Notes: a model not told the origin generated them from the sequence alone. DNA of 64,000 nucleotides from Hetaerina americana (GCA_022747635.1 JAKTNV010000060.1:341501-405500), one strand, 5' to 3'. Shown: positions 24,241 to 35,790, counted from the first letter of the stretch. Program-made: numbers and translations.

Positions 24241-25599
24241 GTAGTTGGCGCACGGTTTTCGCCACTCTCAGTGACATTTCTTCCTTTTCTTGCATTCACC
24301 TCATCCTTGTAACCCAGGGTAGTTTGCCGGACGTGGTTGTAAGCTCCATGAGCCCTTAATGTAATCCTGGCCATGCATCTTTCTTTATTATTGAACGTAA
24401 TGGCCTTTGAGATTTTAAGGTGATCTAACTGTTGATTATTACCGCATGGTATTCACGGTCGCCCTGCCTTTGTTACTCCGAAACGCTGTCGCTTTCTGAA
24501 AATATGCAGGGACGATATTAAAGACGTCGATGTCCACTGTTTTGGATGATGAAAAGTTAAACATTTGATCTACATTTCAGGATAACGTCGACGATCATCC
24601 TTGCCGAAGGGGCAGTAGTAAGATTCAGTGTGCTTCTGGCGTGTTATACTTGTTGTGATCATCTCCATAAAATAGCAAAATCACAAAAAAAATCAAAGTA
24701 GTGCAATGAAAAATGAGCATCTGACCGAGGTGGAATTCGAACTTGTGACTATACATAGAGTTTGCCGACGATCGTGATTTCCACCGTGAGAATGTGTGGG
24801 CTTAACATACGACTCTGTAATTGCTTGCATCGGAGAGGTTGGTAGCTCTCTGCTTTTTATCTTGTATAAAGCAGACTAGATTGTTTCTCTTGGATTTTTA
24901 TGACTCCCCCTAATTGTTTCTAAACATTTTAGCCCTCGTATAATGGTCCATGCACTCATGGTTTGGAGCTCCCACTTGCCACGCTCTCTAAGGGTAGCTT
25001 TCAGGTTATCATGTAGATCATGTCAATTTATCTGGGACCCATTTCTCAGAGCTACAAGTCAATCCTATGTTTTCCAAATGTGCCTGAAATTCACGATTAC
25101 CAGGCCTAATAATTAATAAAAATTTGTTCCAGCGCCACAACTCCCAATATTTGTGGTTTCAAATTCATGGGAACGCGTAGCATTGCTATTAATCTGAATG
25201 AGACACTTCAATTTCTTCCTTTTTTTCTGAATCTTAGATATATATTTTCGTTCATTCCCTTGTAAAAAGCGTGACTTAACCGAAGTAGGAACATACTCCA
25301 GACATGGTGTTGTAGTCAATAAGCACAAAAGGGTTAAAAGCTCCATTGTTTTAAAAAGAACTGCCTAGTCTTCGTTGCCATTTTCTACGAACAAGAAATG
25401 TGGGTGGACAAAAAAGTGATTACCTTACTCCTCGGACCCAACGTTAAACATGTGTACTCGTAAATATAGGATACGCATTCCATTTTTCCGTGAGTCAACC
25501 ACCTGGATATTGTTTCCGTTATTATGGACACCCAACTTCCTAGTTTTGCACGTCATCTGGTCATTCGTTTGACCACATGCGCAGCGGTGGAGTGCAGTA
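24241..25599. other. AT-rich DNA, no gene recognised
   Basis: Only the minus-strand tRNA-like segment at about 24.72-24.80 kb stands out. No gene recognised. Confidence 0.55.
24715..24800 (-). mobile_element. tRNA-like SINE head, minus strand
   Basis: The minus strand contains the B-box agttcgaattccacc (plus-strand ggtggaattcgaact at about 24729-24743). An upstream segment has tRNA-like spacing but a poor A-box. Probably an old SINE or tRNA pseudogene. Confidence 0.4.
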
Positions 25600-26430
25600 A
25601 AAATTTCGCATTTTTGAAGGAGATATGGGAAAAACGAATTCGTCGGTCGACCCCGTCGAGTGGATTGCGGGAAGGGGAAGGACGAGCCCGCGGAAATGTC
25701 CACAACTCGTCGGAGGAGGGAGGGGGAACGGAGAGAAGGGGTGAGCGACCAGGGCATCGAAAGGCGCGCGGAAGGAAGAGCCAACGGTGCGCCACCGCAA
25801 GTGGTGCGACGCCGTGGTCTATGGGGACTTCGGCGGCGGCGCCTTCCGGACCATTCCTCACGCTCCGACCGGTCCGAACCCCTCCCCTCTCACCCGCGCC
25901 CCCGTTTTTCCACCCAGCGCAAGGGGTGCGGACCCACCCACCCACACCACCCCTTTTACGTCCCTCACCCCATTTCCCCGCACGACTGGGGGTCCATGCA
26001 TGCGGAAACCGACATTTACTCGCTCCCCCTCGACACGCCTCTTTCTTTCCCCCACGCACACACTCGGACGCTTCGGCGTGTGGGACGAAGTGGTGGCTCA
26101 CCACGCGAGTGAATGCATGAGAAGAGGAGTGCCCCCGCGAGGGAAGGAGCGCGTATTTCATTCTAGCCGCCGCACCCCACCCCCCTCCTCCCCCGCGTAC
26201 CCAGTCCCCAACCTCCACCATCACCCGGGTCGCCTCGTCTCTCCTCTACCGCAGCACTCTCCGTCCGTGATTCCACGGATTTCCGAACCCGCCTCTTGTT
26301 TCCCGTTCAGGCCGTCCGAGTTCTGCCTCGGACGCAATCTCCTGGTGTCCGGGGGTGCGAGGAGGCGGGGTTGGGTAGAATCGCTTTGGGTCGCGTGGGC
26401 AAACGCCAAGATGGGCTGTGAAATAGAGGG
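25600..26430. other. Large C-rich CpG island
   Basis: About 0.8 kb, extremely C- and CpG-rich on the plus strand between 25860 and 26230 (cccaccc, cacccc and cctccccc words). Both strands stay open for 150-223 codons. The plus and minus ORFs overlap over most of their length and translate to Pro/His/Thr or Gly/Arg/Trp low-complexity sequence with no domain. Absence of stops follows from composition, so I do not call a gene. Confidence 0.5.
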
Positions 26431-27675
26431 ATAGTATACGGCCGAAGCGGTAACCGAAGTGAAAAGGCTCCACGACTATCTTCAGTGTTCCTTGAATTTA
26501 TTGCTTCTCTGCAGAAATTCATATGTGCATGCCCTCAACGCCGTTCCCTTTCATGGTGGGGCACATTCAAAGAAAGCCTCTCTCCATCTCTTTTTTGCGT
26601 TCGTTTCTTCGTTCAACTCGTAAAGCTTTGACCAAGTTTCATTTGAATCGCTCTGGCGCGTAAAACGGAAATTGTTACCTTATACATAAATTACATAACT
26701 CAGATTACTTGTTTCCATTCTGTCTTTATTGTTTGTTTTCCATCTTTAGTCAGCCTCGTTCCATTTTCAACTTTTCTCGCGCAGTCGCTTCCCTTCTTTT
26801 CCGTACAGATGTGGGATCTTTTGGTGATAATTTCGTTTCAAAGCGTCAAACTCGTGCGATGCCTCCATTTGCACGCCCCTGTGAAATTATAGTTTAGTCC
26901 AAGTGCTCTCGATGTTAGCTTAGTGGTTAACGCCCGTTCTTGATTACAAGTGAGATATTTCCTCATCCACACCGGCGAAACTGCCCTGCCAAAAACGACG
27001 GGAAAGGCATCATTTGCACTGAGTCATTCCCTGGGAAATGGTCGGTGAGATGATTGGTGAGCCCATTCGCACCGACCGAGATCCAATTAATCTCAATTTT
27101 TCACCAAAGTCGATGGGAATTGGAACTGCATATTTCTAACCTCACCGCGGCCCAAATTGCGGCTGTAAATCTTTAAAAATGTTGTTTGTTCTGAGAGCTG
27201 GAGTTAGTGTTTAAAACCCTGTCACCTGTGCGTGTCCTTTGTTTGGCGCTCCGCCCGTCAATGCCGTATTTTATGGTCACAGTATTCCGGTGTTTGCCAT
27301 TTCACCAAATGGCCAGCATTGATCAATTGATTAGGTCGAATTATAATGTCCTGTTGTATTTTTTGAGTCGAAAACACGAAGCAAATTCTTCTCCTTTATT
27401 TCTTCTTCGATATTGGAACCATTTAGCCCCGCGAGCACGTTTCGTTGGTCTCCGAAGGATGTGATTGACGGCATGTTGGGTTACTTAACGATCAACAGAG
27501 AAAGGAACGTTCCCCATCTCGAGGGTAGACCAGCACAGAAAATGGGCGAATACCGTGATTCAATGCAGAAATTGCAGCTAATATGGCTTGCACTCCTCGT
27601 TCTTCCAGGCTGTCTCCTTCTTTCCGTGAGAAATAGCAAATTGGCAAGGGAATGGACAGTTGTGTCAATACATTG
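26431..27675. other. AT-rich DNA, no gene recognised
   Basis: Contains a SINE head at about 26.92 kb. ORFs up to 87 codons without recognisable domains. Confidence 0.55.
26915..27100 (+). mobile_element. tRNA-related SINE, degenerate
   Basis: A good A-box, gatgttagcttagtggttaa (about 26911-26930), is followed by a poor B-box region and about 150 bp of body containing cctgccaaaaacgacggg. The A-box suggests polymerase III ancestry. The rest is eroded. Confidence 0.35.
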
Positions 27676-27840
27676 AAAAGCATTTAATGGGGCATTAGGA
27701 ATAGATATGTACACCATAAGCTACAGTTGCTGTCCAAGGCTATATAAGGAAACTATAGAAGTTCAATTGGTCTACGATTGCACTGAACAGGGTTCGGTCG
27801 CAGTTTTTCTATCCAACATCTATGCACCCACTTCCGTGTA
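27676..27840 (+). pseudogene. LINE endonuclease-like fragment
   Basis: A plus-strand frame of about 53 codons ends VAVFLSNIYAPTS then a stop at about 27838-27840. SNIYAP(T/N) is the conserved beta-strand motif in the apurinic-like endonuclease domain of LINE ORF2 proteins, with the preceding alternating hydrophobic strand (EVQLVYDC) in the expected place. Nothing recognisable follows, so this would be a short isolated fragment. The match rests on one motif and may be chance. Confidence 0.35.
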
Positions 27841-28109
27841 AGTAACCCAACGATATGGAAATATTTTTATTTGCAATGAAAGTGGCATATGCAGGGCTAA
27901 TTGGAACGAGTCGTGGCTTTTGTATAAATGTGAGAAGAGAGTTGCAAAGAAGAATTGCTCAATGCGTAAAATATATACAAAATTCCCACAAACATTTCCA
28001 ACTTTTCTTACATATACTCGGTCCTTAAATAAAGTTATCATATCCTTATTAATGCGGGTATGCAAATTTTGGTAATTTTCAATAGGTTCAAGGAATAACC
28101 TCTGTTTTA
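27841..28109. other. AT-rich spacer
   Basis: No gene or repeat recognised. Confidence 0.5.
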
Positions 28110-28480
28110 TTTCTAAATCTTGGATAAATGATACTGAACGCCGTGACACCCTAGGCTACAGTAAACCATTCATCAATCCATCATGTTTTCAGCCTTTATT
28201 TATTCCACCCAACATCGCCTATTTTCTTCCTCCCCTACCTTGGTTATCCAACATTTTCCCCACTCTCATAAAATTTGAAAATCCATTGCCAATCAAACCA
28301 TTATTCCTCTGTTTTTTATTTCTCCCCGTGGTACTCTCTTCTCGCTTTTATTTTGCCTTATACCTGATGTTTTTGACCCTATGGTTTGTGAATCTTTGGT
28401 TAATTAACGCGTTTCAGATCTTCCTGAGAAGCCGCGGGTTGCTCACAGGGAATGGAACTGGTCCCACTTTTCTGATGAAT
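28110..28480 (-). pseudogene. Non-LTR retrotransposon RT C-terminal remnant, heavily decayed
   Basis: Minus-strand pieces follow the same order as the other RT tails. There is a QEDLKR block at about 28405-28425 (pattern R.EDERRL). FTNHRVKN lies at about 28370-28395 (pattern WTDRVSNEEVL), then EEST and KKQRN (pattern EERTLL and KRQRNW). Last is GRGGRK followed by AMLGGINKG at about 28190-28240 (pattern GKRGRGRRRIGMLD.IKEG). Stops interrupt the frame. Each block is weak, but the collinear order is convincing. Low information content makes this the least certain of the four RT tails. Confidence 0.5.
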
Positions 28481-28724
28481 GAGCTTAACATGTGTTGGGC
28501 TTAAGACGGAGCTAGTTCTGGCTATGCTAATCAAACCAAGCGGATGCAGGCCTTGTAGATGACGGGTCCGGCATGATCATCCTAGACATCTCTTCTTTAA
28601 TAAATGAAAACCCGCCTATTGGCGAGCAAATATTCATTCACATGGAAATAGATACAAGGAATAGGGATAAAAGACGAACGCAGGATAGGTGGGGAAGGCG
28701 GAATCGAGTAGATAACAAGTGCAA

Positions 28725-28800
28725 AAATATTTCCTTGACCGGAACTTGAACCATATCTTTCGACTTGCCATTGCCGGTGCTTCAATCTACTTATATATGT
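28725..28800 (-). mobile_element. tRNA-like SINE head, minus strand
   Basis: Minus strand B-box ggttcaagttccgg (plus-strand ccggaacttgaacc at about 28740-28753), with an upstream tRNA-length segment. The A-box is poor and no acceptor stem forms. Old SINE or tRNA pseudogene. Confidence 0.45.
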
Positions 28801-28835
28801 GTTCCTATCCCTTTTCCTTGTACACATATAAATAA

Positions 28836-28837
<2 letters not shown>

Positions 28838-28897
<60 letters not shown>
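28838..28897. repeat. (TA)n microsatellite
   Basis: About 57 bp of uninterrupted TA repeat, preceded by aaataaataaa. Confidence 0.97.
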
Positions 28898-28900
<3 letters not shown>

Positions 28901-29059
28901 TTATGTTATGCGGATGTAAATAATAATGTTGTAATGTACATGTGTGTATGTATATATCACACTTCTTCAACAACTCCCCAATATCGTTCCGATACGGCGT
29001 CCTTGATATAGCGTCCTTGATCCGGCTTGCTAACTGTCACCATTGATGATTTTGTTGTT

Positions 29060-29965
29060 ACGTAGATGTAACTTGAGGCAGCCGAAGCTTTCGCCCGGTA
29101 ACCGCAAGAGAGGGGCTTTTGTGCTCGAAGTGTATTTTGGAGAAATCATTCGTCATCCGTGTCGGAGGTGGTCGTTACCGGGGACGGTGGCTTCTGACGG
29201 TAACCCCCGGCTACCCAACCCCCTCCCATCTACCCCCTCCCTCCCCCGCATCGTCCCTCATAACCCCTGCGTAGGGCGGGGGGTTGGTTTTGGGGTGGTG
29301 ATGGGGCATCGTTGCCCAATTTCTGTATCGAATCGCGCGGTCGCTGTCACTCACCTGTCGGGCGGGGGGGGGGGAGCGAGTGGCCACGCGGAATTCCCAA
29401 AATCCCCTCCTCGTCCTCCCCGGGTCCGTCCGTTTTGCCGCCCCGGCGCTCTTTTCCCTCGTTCCGATCGTCACTACCGCCCCGTCACTCCTCCCCCCAC
29501 CTCCTAGTTCCTCTCCTTCATCACACCCCCTTGGACCCGGTGCTAACCTCTGTCCTCGCTCCTCTTCCACAATCACCCTCGTTCAGGGCCGGGGGGTGAA
29601 GTCAGGGGAGAGGATGTTGGTTCGTTCATTAATCACGCGCCTCTCTCTCTATCGCGCGCGCGCCATCGGTGCGTGCCCGCACACCTGGGCGCCCCCAGAC
29701 GGGGGATGGAGACGTGTCGGGTTGACGGGCGCCGTCTTCGCAACACGTGTCGGGAGGTGTATCCCTCCCCTCCTCGGCCGCATCCCCCCCGCTCCTTCGC
29801 CGCCCTCCCCCGTAACCTTCGTGGTGCCCCATCGGCCCTCGTGACAGGTGAGAATGTGTCGTGCCGTCATGACGGGGGGGTGGGTGCTCTTCCGGGTGGA
29901 CTTCTTCCTTATCGTCTCTCATGTGCGATATGTCGGCATCGTGTCGAAATGGGGTTCCCGTCGGC
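29060..29965. other. Large C-rich CpG island with G11 run
   Basis: About 0.9 kb of CpG-rich DNA, strongly C-biased on the plus strand from 29190 to 29580 and again at 29760-29820. A poly-G run of 11 begins at 29364. ORFs of 154 (plus, two), 121 and 112 (minus) codons overlap and are low-complexity. Confidence 0.5.
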
Positions 29966-31097
29966 ACAGTCGATTTAAAGAATTTGAAGGAAATGTTGTA
30001 TTGATGGCCGATCCCTAATGCGCACTATTCCGCACGCTTGGATGGCTTGGAAATGTCCTGGATTTTGAAAGTGTGTGGGAGAAATTCTGGAAAATTGTTT
30101 AAATGTCCTGGAATTCTTTTTATGATTACCATGACGAATTTTTGTTTGCCAGAAAACTATTGTGAGTGCTGTGTTCTCGCGGATTGGACTACTCTCACTA
30201 GTGCCTCTCTCGGTGCGACCAAATATCCCCCCGGCAGTTTTCAAAGCCTTACACTCTCTTAAAGTTCACCTCCATTTGTTTTTCATCATCAAATATTTTT
30301 CATAATGTATGTAGGGAAACGTTTCTCAATTTAAAGCGACCATTAAAATTCTTTTTATGAAGCCATAGGCCCTTATTGGAATCTAGATTACATGTATAAA
30401 ATGTTACGTTTTTATAATAGCTGCATAAGCTTATATTACGATATAAGTATGAGTTGTGGGAAGCACATACTGGAAATATTTAAAAATTTAGTTTGCATGA
30501 CCTAGTAAATCTTCTGGATTCATGTGTAAGGACTTTCATCTAGTGGGAAGAGGGTACTCATCAGATCGTGAGGGAAATGTTTTGCCACGGGGTGCGTCGG
30601 CTGTGATCATCAGTGTCCCCTAAAAATTCATGCGAAAGGACTGACAAAGAAAAGGTCGGAAGTCTTTCCGGACTGCTTTTTAGAAGAAAAGATAGGCAAA
30701 GAGCACAGCGCTCTACATTATATCAGCACAGAACGAAAATATATCTTTCCGATTGTCTCCTTTTTGTACGATTAATTTGGGTTTTAATTCGACCATACGA
30801 TTCACTTGTTTCGTTAGATTAATTAACTGCTCGACGCGACATGTCGTGGTACAGCAGTTTGGGTTCACTTTACGTCGCCAATGCGTCATTATCAAATGCG
30901 TTGAATGCATTGATGCTGCATTTCGTACTTTTTCACGTAATTCGCTTCATCCGGATCCAAATACTTGTGTGCCCAGTTACCACTTTTTCAGCGCTTTTAC
31001 CTGGATGGTCTTGTGACTGTTCATTAGGTTCTTTTCTCCTAATCATCCATTTCGAGAACTCTCCTTGTAGGTATTTACATCTAAACATAACCTACCT

Positions 31098-31137
31098 GGG
31101 GCGTGCGCTGGGGGGCACGCCCCTATGAGGGGCGTGC
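31098..31137. repeat. GC hairpin plus third repeat unit
   Basis: ggggcgtgc and gcacgcccc form 9-bp arms around an 8-nt loop. A further ggggcgtgcgg follows in the direct orientation 5 bp later. It could act as a strong RNA or DNA stem-loop. Function unknown. Confidence 0.7.
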
Positions 31138-31340
31138 GGAGAGGAGTATTCGGAAACAAATGAGAAATATCTGTCAATCCGTGCGATTATGTATTTATAA
31201 AACAAGTAATAATTTAGTGTTAAGGCTGCTGTACTCGATATTCTTGAGTGAAAGGGCGTTTTATTTATTTTTAATAGAAAGCTCATATCGTTCCACATCT
31301 CCAACGAGAAGTTTCTTCTTTTTGCAGTTGAAGGAGTGAT

Positions 31341-31396
31341 ACATTTGAGGAGTAGTTTAAAAAGGAGTAGGCGGTACATTTGAGGAGTGGGCGGTT
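31341..31396. repeat. Two-copy tandem duplication
   Basis: The word tacatttgaggagt occurs twice about 37 bp apart, with shared gtaggcgg/gtgggcgg after it. Confidence 0.7.
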
Positions 31397-31590
31397 TACA
31401 CTCGGCAATGGTAATAAATATAAAAGGCTGTAAAAACGAGTGGTTAGTGCAACAAGTTTTAGTTCAGTTGACGTGTAGTTTTAGCATTTCTGTCTTTCTC
31501 ATTTTCAAGCACGAATTATATTCGAGGAGAAGATTTCCTTTAACAGCTGGCTTAGAAATCTTGGTCCCATAAGTTTGTACCCTGGTCCTG

Positions 31591-31810
31591 CCTTCAGGAG
31601 TGGCCTGGCATCGGAATTATTCCCTCGGTGCCCTCTGACGTTATGTCTGCGTGGCCTCATGTCCAGACGGACGAGCCAGAGAGAGAGACGTGATGTGTGG
31701 GAATGTGTCGACCCCTCTCTCTCCCCGAGAGGGCGTGCGGAAAGTCGAGGGCGCCCGTGACCTCCGCGACCTTTCCTCTGCCCTTCTTTTAACACCCGCC
31801 TCCGCATCTC
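31591..31810. other. Small GC-rich block
   Basis: A modestly GC-rich, CpG-containing block with gagagaga words. No coding signal recognised in either strand. Confidence 0.4.
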
Positions 31811-33404
31811 AAGATTCAATTTCTGTGATCATTCCTGGGTTCACGCGCAACTCTAGGCGTGCCATTTTTAGCGAAAGAGTTAAAGATCCGCGAGATCGTA
31901 TTTGAGGCATTTTGTGGTTCGTGATTTGAGTGCGTTGAGCTACAAATATATTTGTATTTAAATAAATTGTGTTAAATATCTTTAGAGAGACTTTAAGTAG
32001 GTAAGATCAAATTTAGGCGAAAATCTTTTTATTCGCAAGATATGCCTATGTTTTCAATGGAGTAGGATTGAGAATCCTTAAATAGTTGCTTTTTTATTAT
32101 AAGTACTCGTGTACAAAACACCGAAACGGTGAACTTATAAATTTATTCCTTGCTCGTGGGGGCTTTCTGTAGTGAATGTGCGTTTATATTTTTAATGTGA
32201 TCGGCGTTTTTAGTAAAAATAATGTTCCCAATATTTGCGTATTCAAATCCTATAAATTTTTAATGTAAATTTTCCCTTAGTGGATATTTCCATTGCTGAC
32301 TCTTTCTTCGGTATTGTCTGTCGTCATCGGTAAGGATCGAAAGTCAATGTTTTCTCATTCTTTTTATTTTTTTTTGAAGCAAGGAGGTAGGGGAATAGAC
32401 CCAACTGTTAACATCATTGCTGAAATAGTTGCCTTTGGGAATGAGAATGGGATGATTGTCAGGCTAGGTCAGATTTGGATTTCGTTAGTTCGAATAAAGG
32501 TATTGTAGCATTTTTCTGTAAAAATATTTGGTTCAGAATAATAACTATTTTAAAAATAAAATTTTTTTCATGCATATCAGCAGAGCACATCGTTTTGAAG
32601 ATTGCACTCACATGGCATTCCATTGAACGGATCTTTTAGAAAACGTTTACATACGTTGTACTTCGATATTGGGAATTTATCTTGGACTAAATAGTATTCT
32701 CATCGCACGAAACGGAAGTGTGGACAACTGTTGGGAGGAGGACAACACAATCCTGTTATGACAAACATCTCAAATAGAGTAAATGATTACTGGAATGATA
32801 ATGGAAGGTCGGAGGATTCAGAATTAGGGAAAGAAGGCAATTGAATTTTGGTCATCCCATTTCCTTGATAAACGAGCATTCATTATGCGTTATGTTCACA
32901 TTCGAGATTGAGTTAGCGTTGTGTTTCTGGCGCGAAAAATGGCCATCAAAACATAATCTTCAAATATACAACGAAAGAACTGAGATTTTATAAATAGTTT
33001 ACTGGGATATACAGTCAGGCTATCGCAAGTTATAACGAGATGCAAGTAGCCGAAAACTATTACTCGTGATAGCCGTCACTCGTTATATCCTTTAACTGTG
33101 GCCATGTGTGGTGTGCTTTTCCTTGCTTCTCTTGTCTCTCTCTCACGCTTGCAATTGTTTGTATACTTATCCAGAAGTGATAAAATCAATAGCAATTTGA
33201 AAAGTTATGGATTCCGTTCCTGAATTGCATTGATTATTATTGAAAAATATATTTTTAGAGGCTGTAAATCTCTATTTCCAGGGTCGTGGAAATACAAATG
33301 GAAGGAAGGAGCAGGTGAGGTCGTGTGGGGGCAATCTAACAATAGATCTCTGCCCTTCCGCTTAACAGCTCAGCTCATACTTGTTCATAATAAAAGATTT
33401 TTCC
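31811..33404. other. AT-rich DNA, no gene recognised
   Basis: No gene recognised. An imperfect inverted repeat at about 33.0-33.1 kb is listed separately. Confidence 0.55.
33003..33092. mobile_element. Small inverted-repeat element, MITE-like
   Basis: Perfect 9-bp arms tataacgag (33031-33039) and ctcgttata (33079-33087) flank a 39-bp core. Outside them, ggatata (33005-33011) pairs with tatatcc (33084-33090) in a competing register, and cagtcaggctatc resembles the reverse complement of gatagccgtcact. The wording ctcgttataacg is reminiscent of terminal repeats of pogo/Tigger-type elements, from memory only. Target duplication not resolved. Confidence 0.35.
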
Positions 33405-33745
33405 GTCTTGGAGATTGCAATGGTACGGTGGCCGATATACAGGCTTCCCACCTCGAGGGCCCGGTTTGAGGCCCGGAGGAGGCAGGATTTTTCCATTAGT
33501 ATCACGATCCCTACTTGAAGTGCTCTGTGGAGAGCCCTTCAAGTGGAGTACGCCGTCCATCTGATGCGATATTAAATTGTAGACCCCTTCCGTTATGAGA
33601 AGGCTAATGCCGACGCCGGGTTTCCCTCCACTCTATCTCCATGCATTAAAATCCTGCCCCTACCGAATTAAACGCGTATCCTTAATGGCGCCCATATCTT
33701 TAGTTATTCGTCGTCTCCCCTGATGACTATTGCTATGGCTACTAT
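33405..33745 (+). mobile_element. tRNA-derived SINE, family A, copy 2
   Basis: Second copy of the 9.4 kb family, more diverged. It has a tRNA-like head with an eroded A-box (acggtggccgatatacaggc), a mutated B-box ccggtttgaggcccg, the body words gagtacgccgtcc and gatattaaat, and the 24-bp core at 33601-33624 identical to 9620-9643. The tail is gactattgctatggctactatt, a decayed trinucleotide repeat. The head has decayed more than the core, so the core is either younger by gene conversion, selected, or conserved by chance. Confidence 0.85.
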
Positions 33746-33762
33746 TTCTCCGGTCTACTTTG

Positions 33763-33820
33763 ACTCGTCTTTACTAATACAGCGGTCGTAGCTACGACCG
33801 CTGTATTAGTAAAGACGAGT
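33763..33820. repeat. Perfect 58-bp palindrome, no spacer
   Basis: Positions 33763-33791 (29 bp, beginning actcgtctttac) are followed directly by their exact reverse complement at 33792-33820, centre tag|cta. No mismatch and no loop. It starts about 20 bp after the tail of the family A SINE. Neighbouring bases do not extend the symmetry. Candidate causes are a template-switch mutation, a tiny fold-back element, or an assembly or read fold-back artefact. Confidence 0.98.
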
Positions 33821-34747
33821 GAAATGCTGCTAGGAAAATTCATAGTTCCAACCATTCCATAATTTCCCTCAACAGCCGAGATCTCATTAACCGAGTCCGT
33901 ACTGAGTTTGGTCGTATATGTGTATAAGAGTACACTCAGCGATTGGAAGACGTGCTTTTAAAGTTGCAATCACTGAATGAACTCAGTTTAGGCTCGTAGC
34001 TTAAATGTTCAGGCGACTTGGTTTCTGCACATCTCCCGCAAGTCTCCGGCCATGCTATTGGAGCCACGGTCCAGGTTGCATTTGGTTTGTGGGTTTCTCT
34101 GTTGCGGTTGAACGTAAATGGTTCCGACCGTCGCTCAGGACGGCGGAAACGGAAGCTGAGGCCAAGGGGTCGGAAGGGCGCTGGGGTGGATGCAGAAGTT
34201 GTCTTTTCCTTTGAGAGCGAACCCGTGTTGGTTTCGATTTCACGGGAATGCGGGCCGTGTTAGTATCTACGACAAGGATGACGGCGCTAATGGGATTGGG
34301 CGAATGGTTAACTGAGAGGGTGCCGCAACAATTTCCTCGTATTTCAACGTTGCGTGCTATGTATGGCTACCCTAATCCGTGGTGGGTCTTTTCGATTCAT
34401 ATAAATGTCTCTGTTTTTTTTTTCGTTTCACAATCCAAGCTGCAAGAGTGTATGGCGGGTTTCTCGGTTAAAGCAATTTTTGGCGTTTCAAATCTTACTT
34501 CAGGTCTTTATAAGCTGTACCTGTTTCCATAATATCCAGTGAAGCAAGGGATTTTCTCTGCGTGTGGCTTGTGCTCATCTTGTTCGAGTCCATCCTCGGG
34601 ATTGCTTTTGGGTGTTCTTGACGCGATTGTTCATACGAGCACATCTAGTGCTGTGCACGGTGAAGGAATAGTCATGTCTCATAAAACAAAACGTCAATTC
34701 ACATTGCTTCTAGTGTTGCACTATATATGCGTTTTATATGAACATGT

Positions 34748-34749
<2 letters not shown>
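33821..34749. other. AT-rich DNA, no gene recognised
   Basis: Several short plus-strand ORFs (60-129 codons). No recognisable domain. Confidence 0.5.
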
Positions 34750-34812
<63 letters not shown>

Positions 34813-34824
34813 TACATATATATA
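34750..34824. repeat. Compound (TG)n(TA)n microsatellite
   Basis: About 15 bp of TG repeats then about 44 bp of TA, then gcatacatatata. It directly precedes the LINE 3' fragment. Confidence 0.97.
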
Positions 34825-35165
34825 GGATACCAACTCGATCCACCCGCACCCACTCCCTATATATCTGCCTATTCCTAGAATATCTCTCACCAAGCGCTCA
34901 CCTTTATTTCGCCTCTCATCCCTTCTAAATTCACTCTCTCACACTGTCGATTCTTTTAATTTATCATGCAACAATTTCACCACCCAAGCTTTATCCCGCC
35001 TTTCAACATTAAATTTTTCCCCTGTCCAAGTTCGGTTCTCGTTGTTTATTGTTATGTTGTTGTTGTATTTTGTCTTCTTTCATGTTTGTTATATTTTTTC
35101 ACTCTTTGTATGTGTAATTGGCGCTACTACTGTATGTGAATATTTTTTAAAAATAAAATAAATAT
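34825..35165 (+). pseudogene. 3' end of a 5'-truncated non-LTR retrotransposon
   Basis: Plus-strand frames read PTRSTRTHSL (about 34829-34860), then in a second frame SPLFRLSSLLNSLSHTVDSF (about 34890-34955). The second block follows the extreme C-terminus seen in many insect jockey/R-type RT proteins (pattern RSPLYRLS.LLN.....DIF). A T-rich 3' UTR follows, containing tgtatgtgtaattggcgctact, and ends in aaaataaaataaatatatata. That is the expected order of a LINE 3' end with A-rich tail. The coding part is frameshifted and dead. A different subfamily from the WVWRRM-type RT tails. Confidence 0.55.
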
Positions 35166-35790
35166 ATATATGTATGTATTACACTCGCATAGGAACAATT
35201 AATATAGGGATACATAAAAAGAACACTCACGTTATTTCTTGATAATTTTGACGGAAGTTAGCTCCTATGTGTGTGTGTATGTATATATATATTATCTTAT
35301 TTGTTTTGACTATTATTTTTCCCAAATTTTGTAGCCAGTTACCTGCGCTCCTTGAATTGGAAAGAAAACCGTTTTGGCGGAATTAAAAGTCTCGTAGGCT
35401 CTCTGGGCGCTCAAATGTAATGATGTCGTCGCCAAGTGCCTACCAAAATTACGAAAGTTCAACCGTATCCCAATCTTAAGTGTGCCGTTGGTTGCCAATA
35501 GACTTTTAGGAATTAATGAACTTCATGAACCTCACATCGGAATATACCTTTTTGACATTTTTCACGTAGAGGAAGTTTATCGAGACCACACGTGAGAAAT
35601 TGGATTCCTTTTCGTGTGTGGGCACGAAATTTCAAACTCCGGAGGTCCTTATTTAAGCAGTAGTGAATTTTATTTAGGTCCAAATACTATCCATATTGGC
35701 GATCTGCTAATGTAATTAGCCAATCTCGTTACATTCGCGGAAATATCTCATTTGTGGGAAATGAGGTTGTCTCCAAAGTGATACTGCGCC
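35166..35790. other. AT-rich DNA, no gene recognised
   Basis: Short TG/TA simple repeat near 35268-35291. No gene recognised. Confidence 0.55.

Larger units (their letters stand above)
28481..29060. other. AT-rich spacer with short tandem duplication
   Basis: Holds a tRNA-like segment, a (TA)n microsatellite and a short tandem duplication of gcgtccttgat at about 28997-29020. No gene. Confidence 0.55.
29966..31590. other. AT-rich DNA, no gene recognised
   Basis: Contains a GC hairpin (31098-31123) and a short tandem duplication (31341-31395). ORFs up to 95 codons, none recognisable. Confidence 0.55.

Noticed and set aside
25553..26434. ORFs of 198-223 codons on both strands
   Set aside because: They overlap each other in a C-rich island, translate to low-complexity Pro/His/Gly/Arg sequence and hold no domain. 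Stops are rare there by composition.
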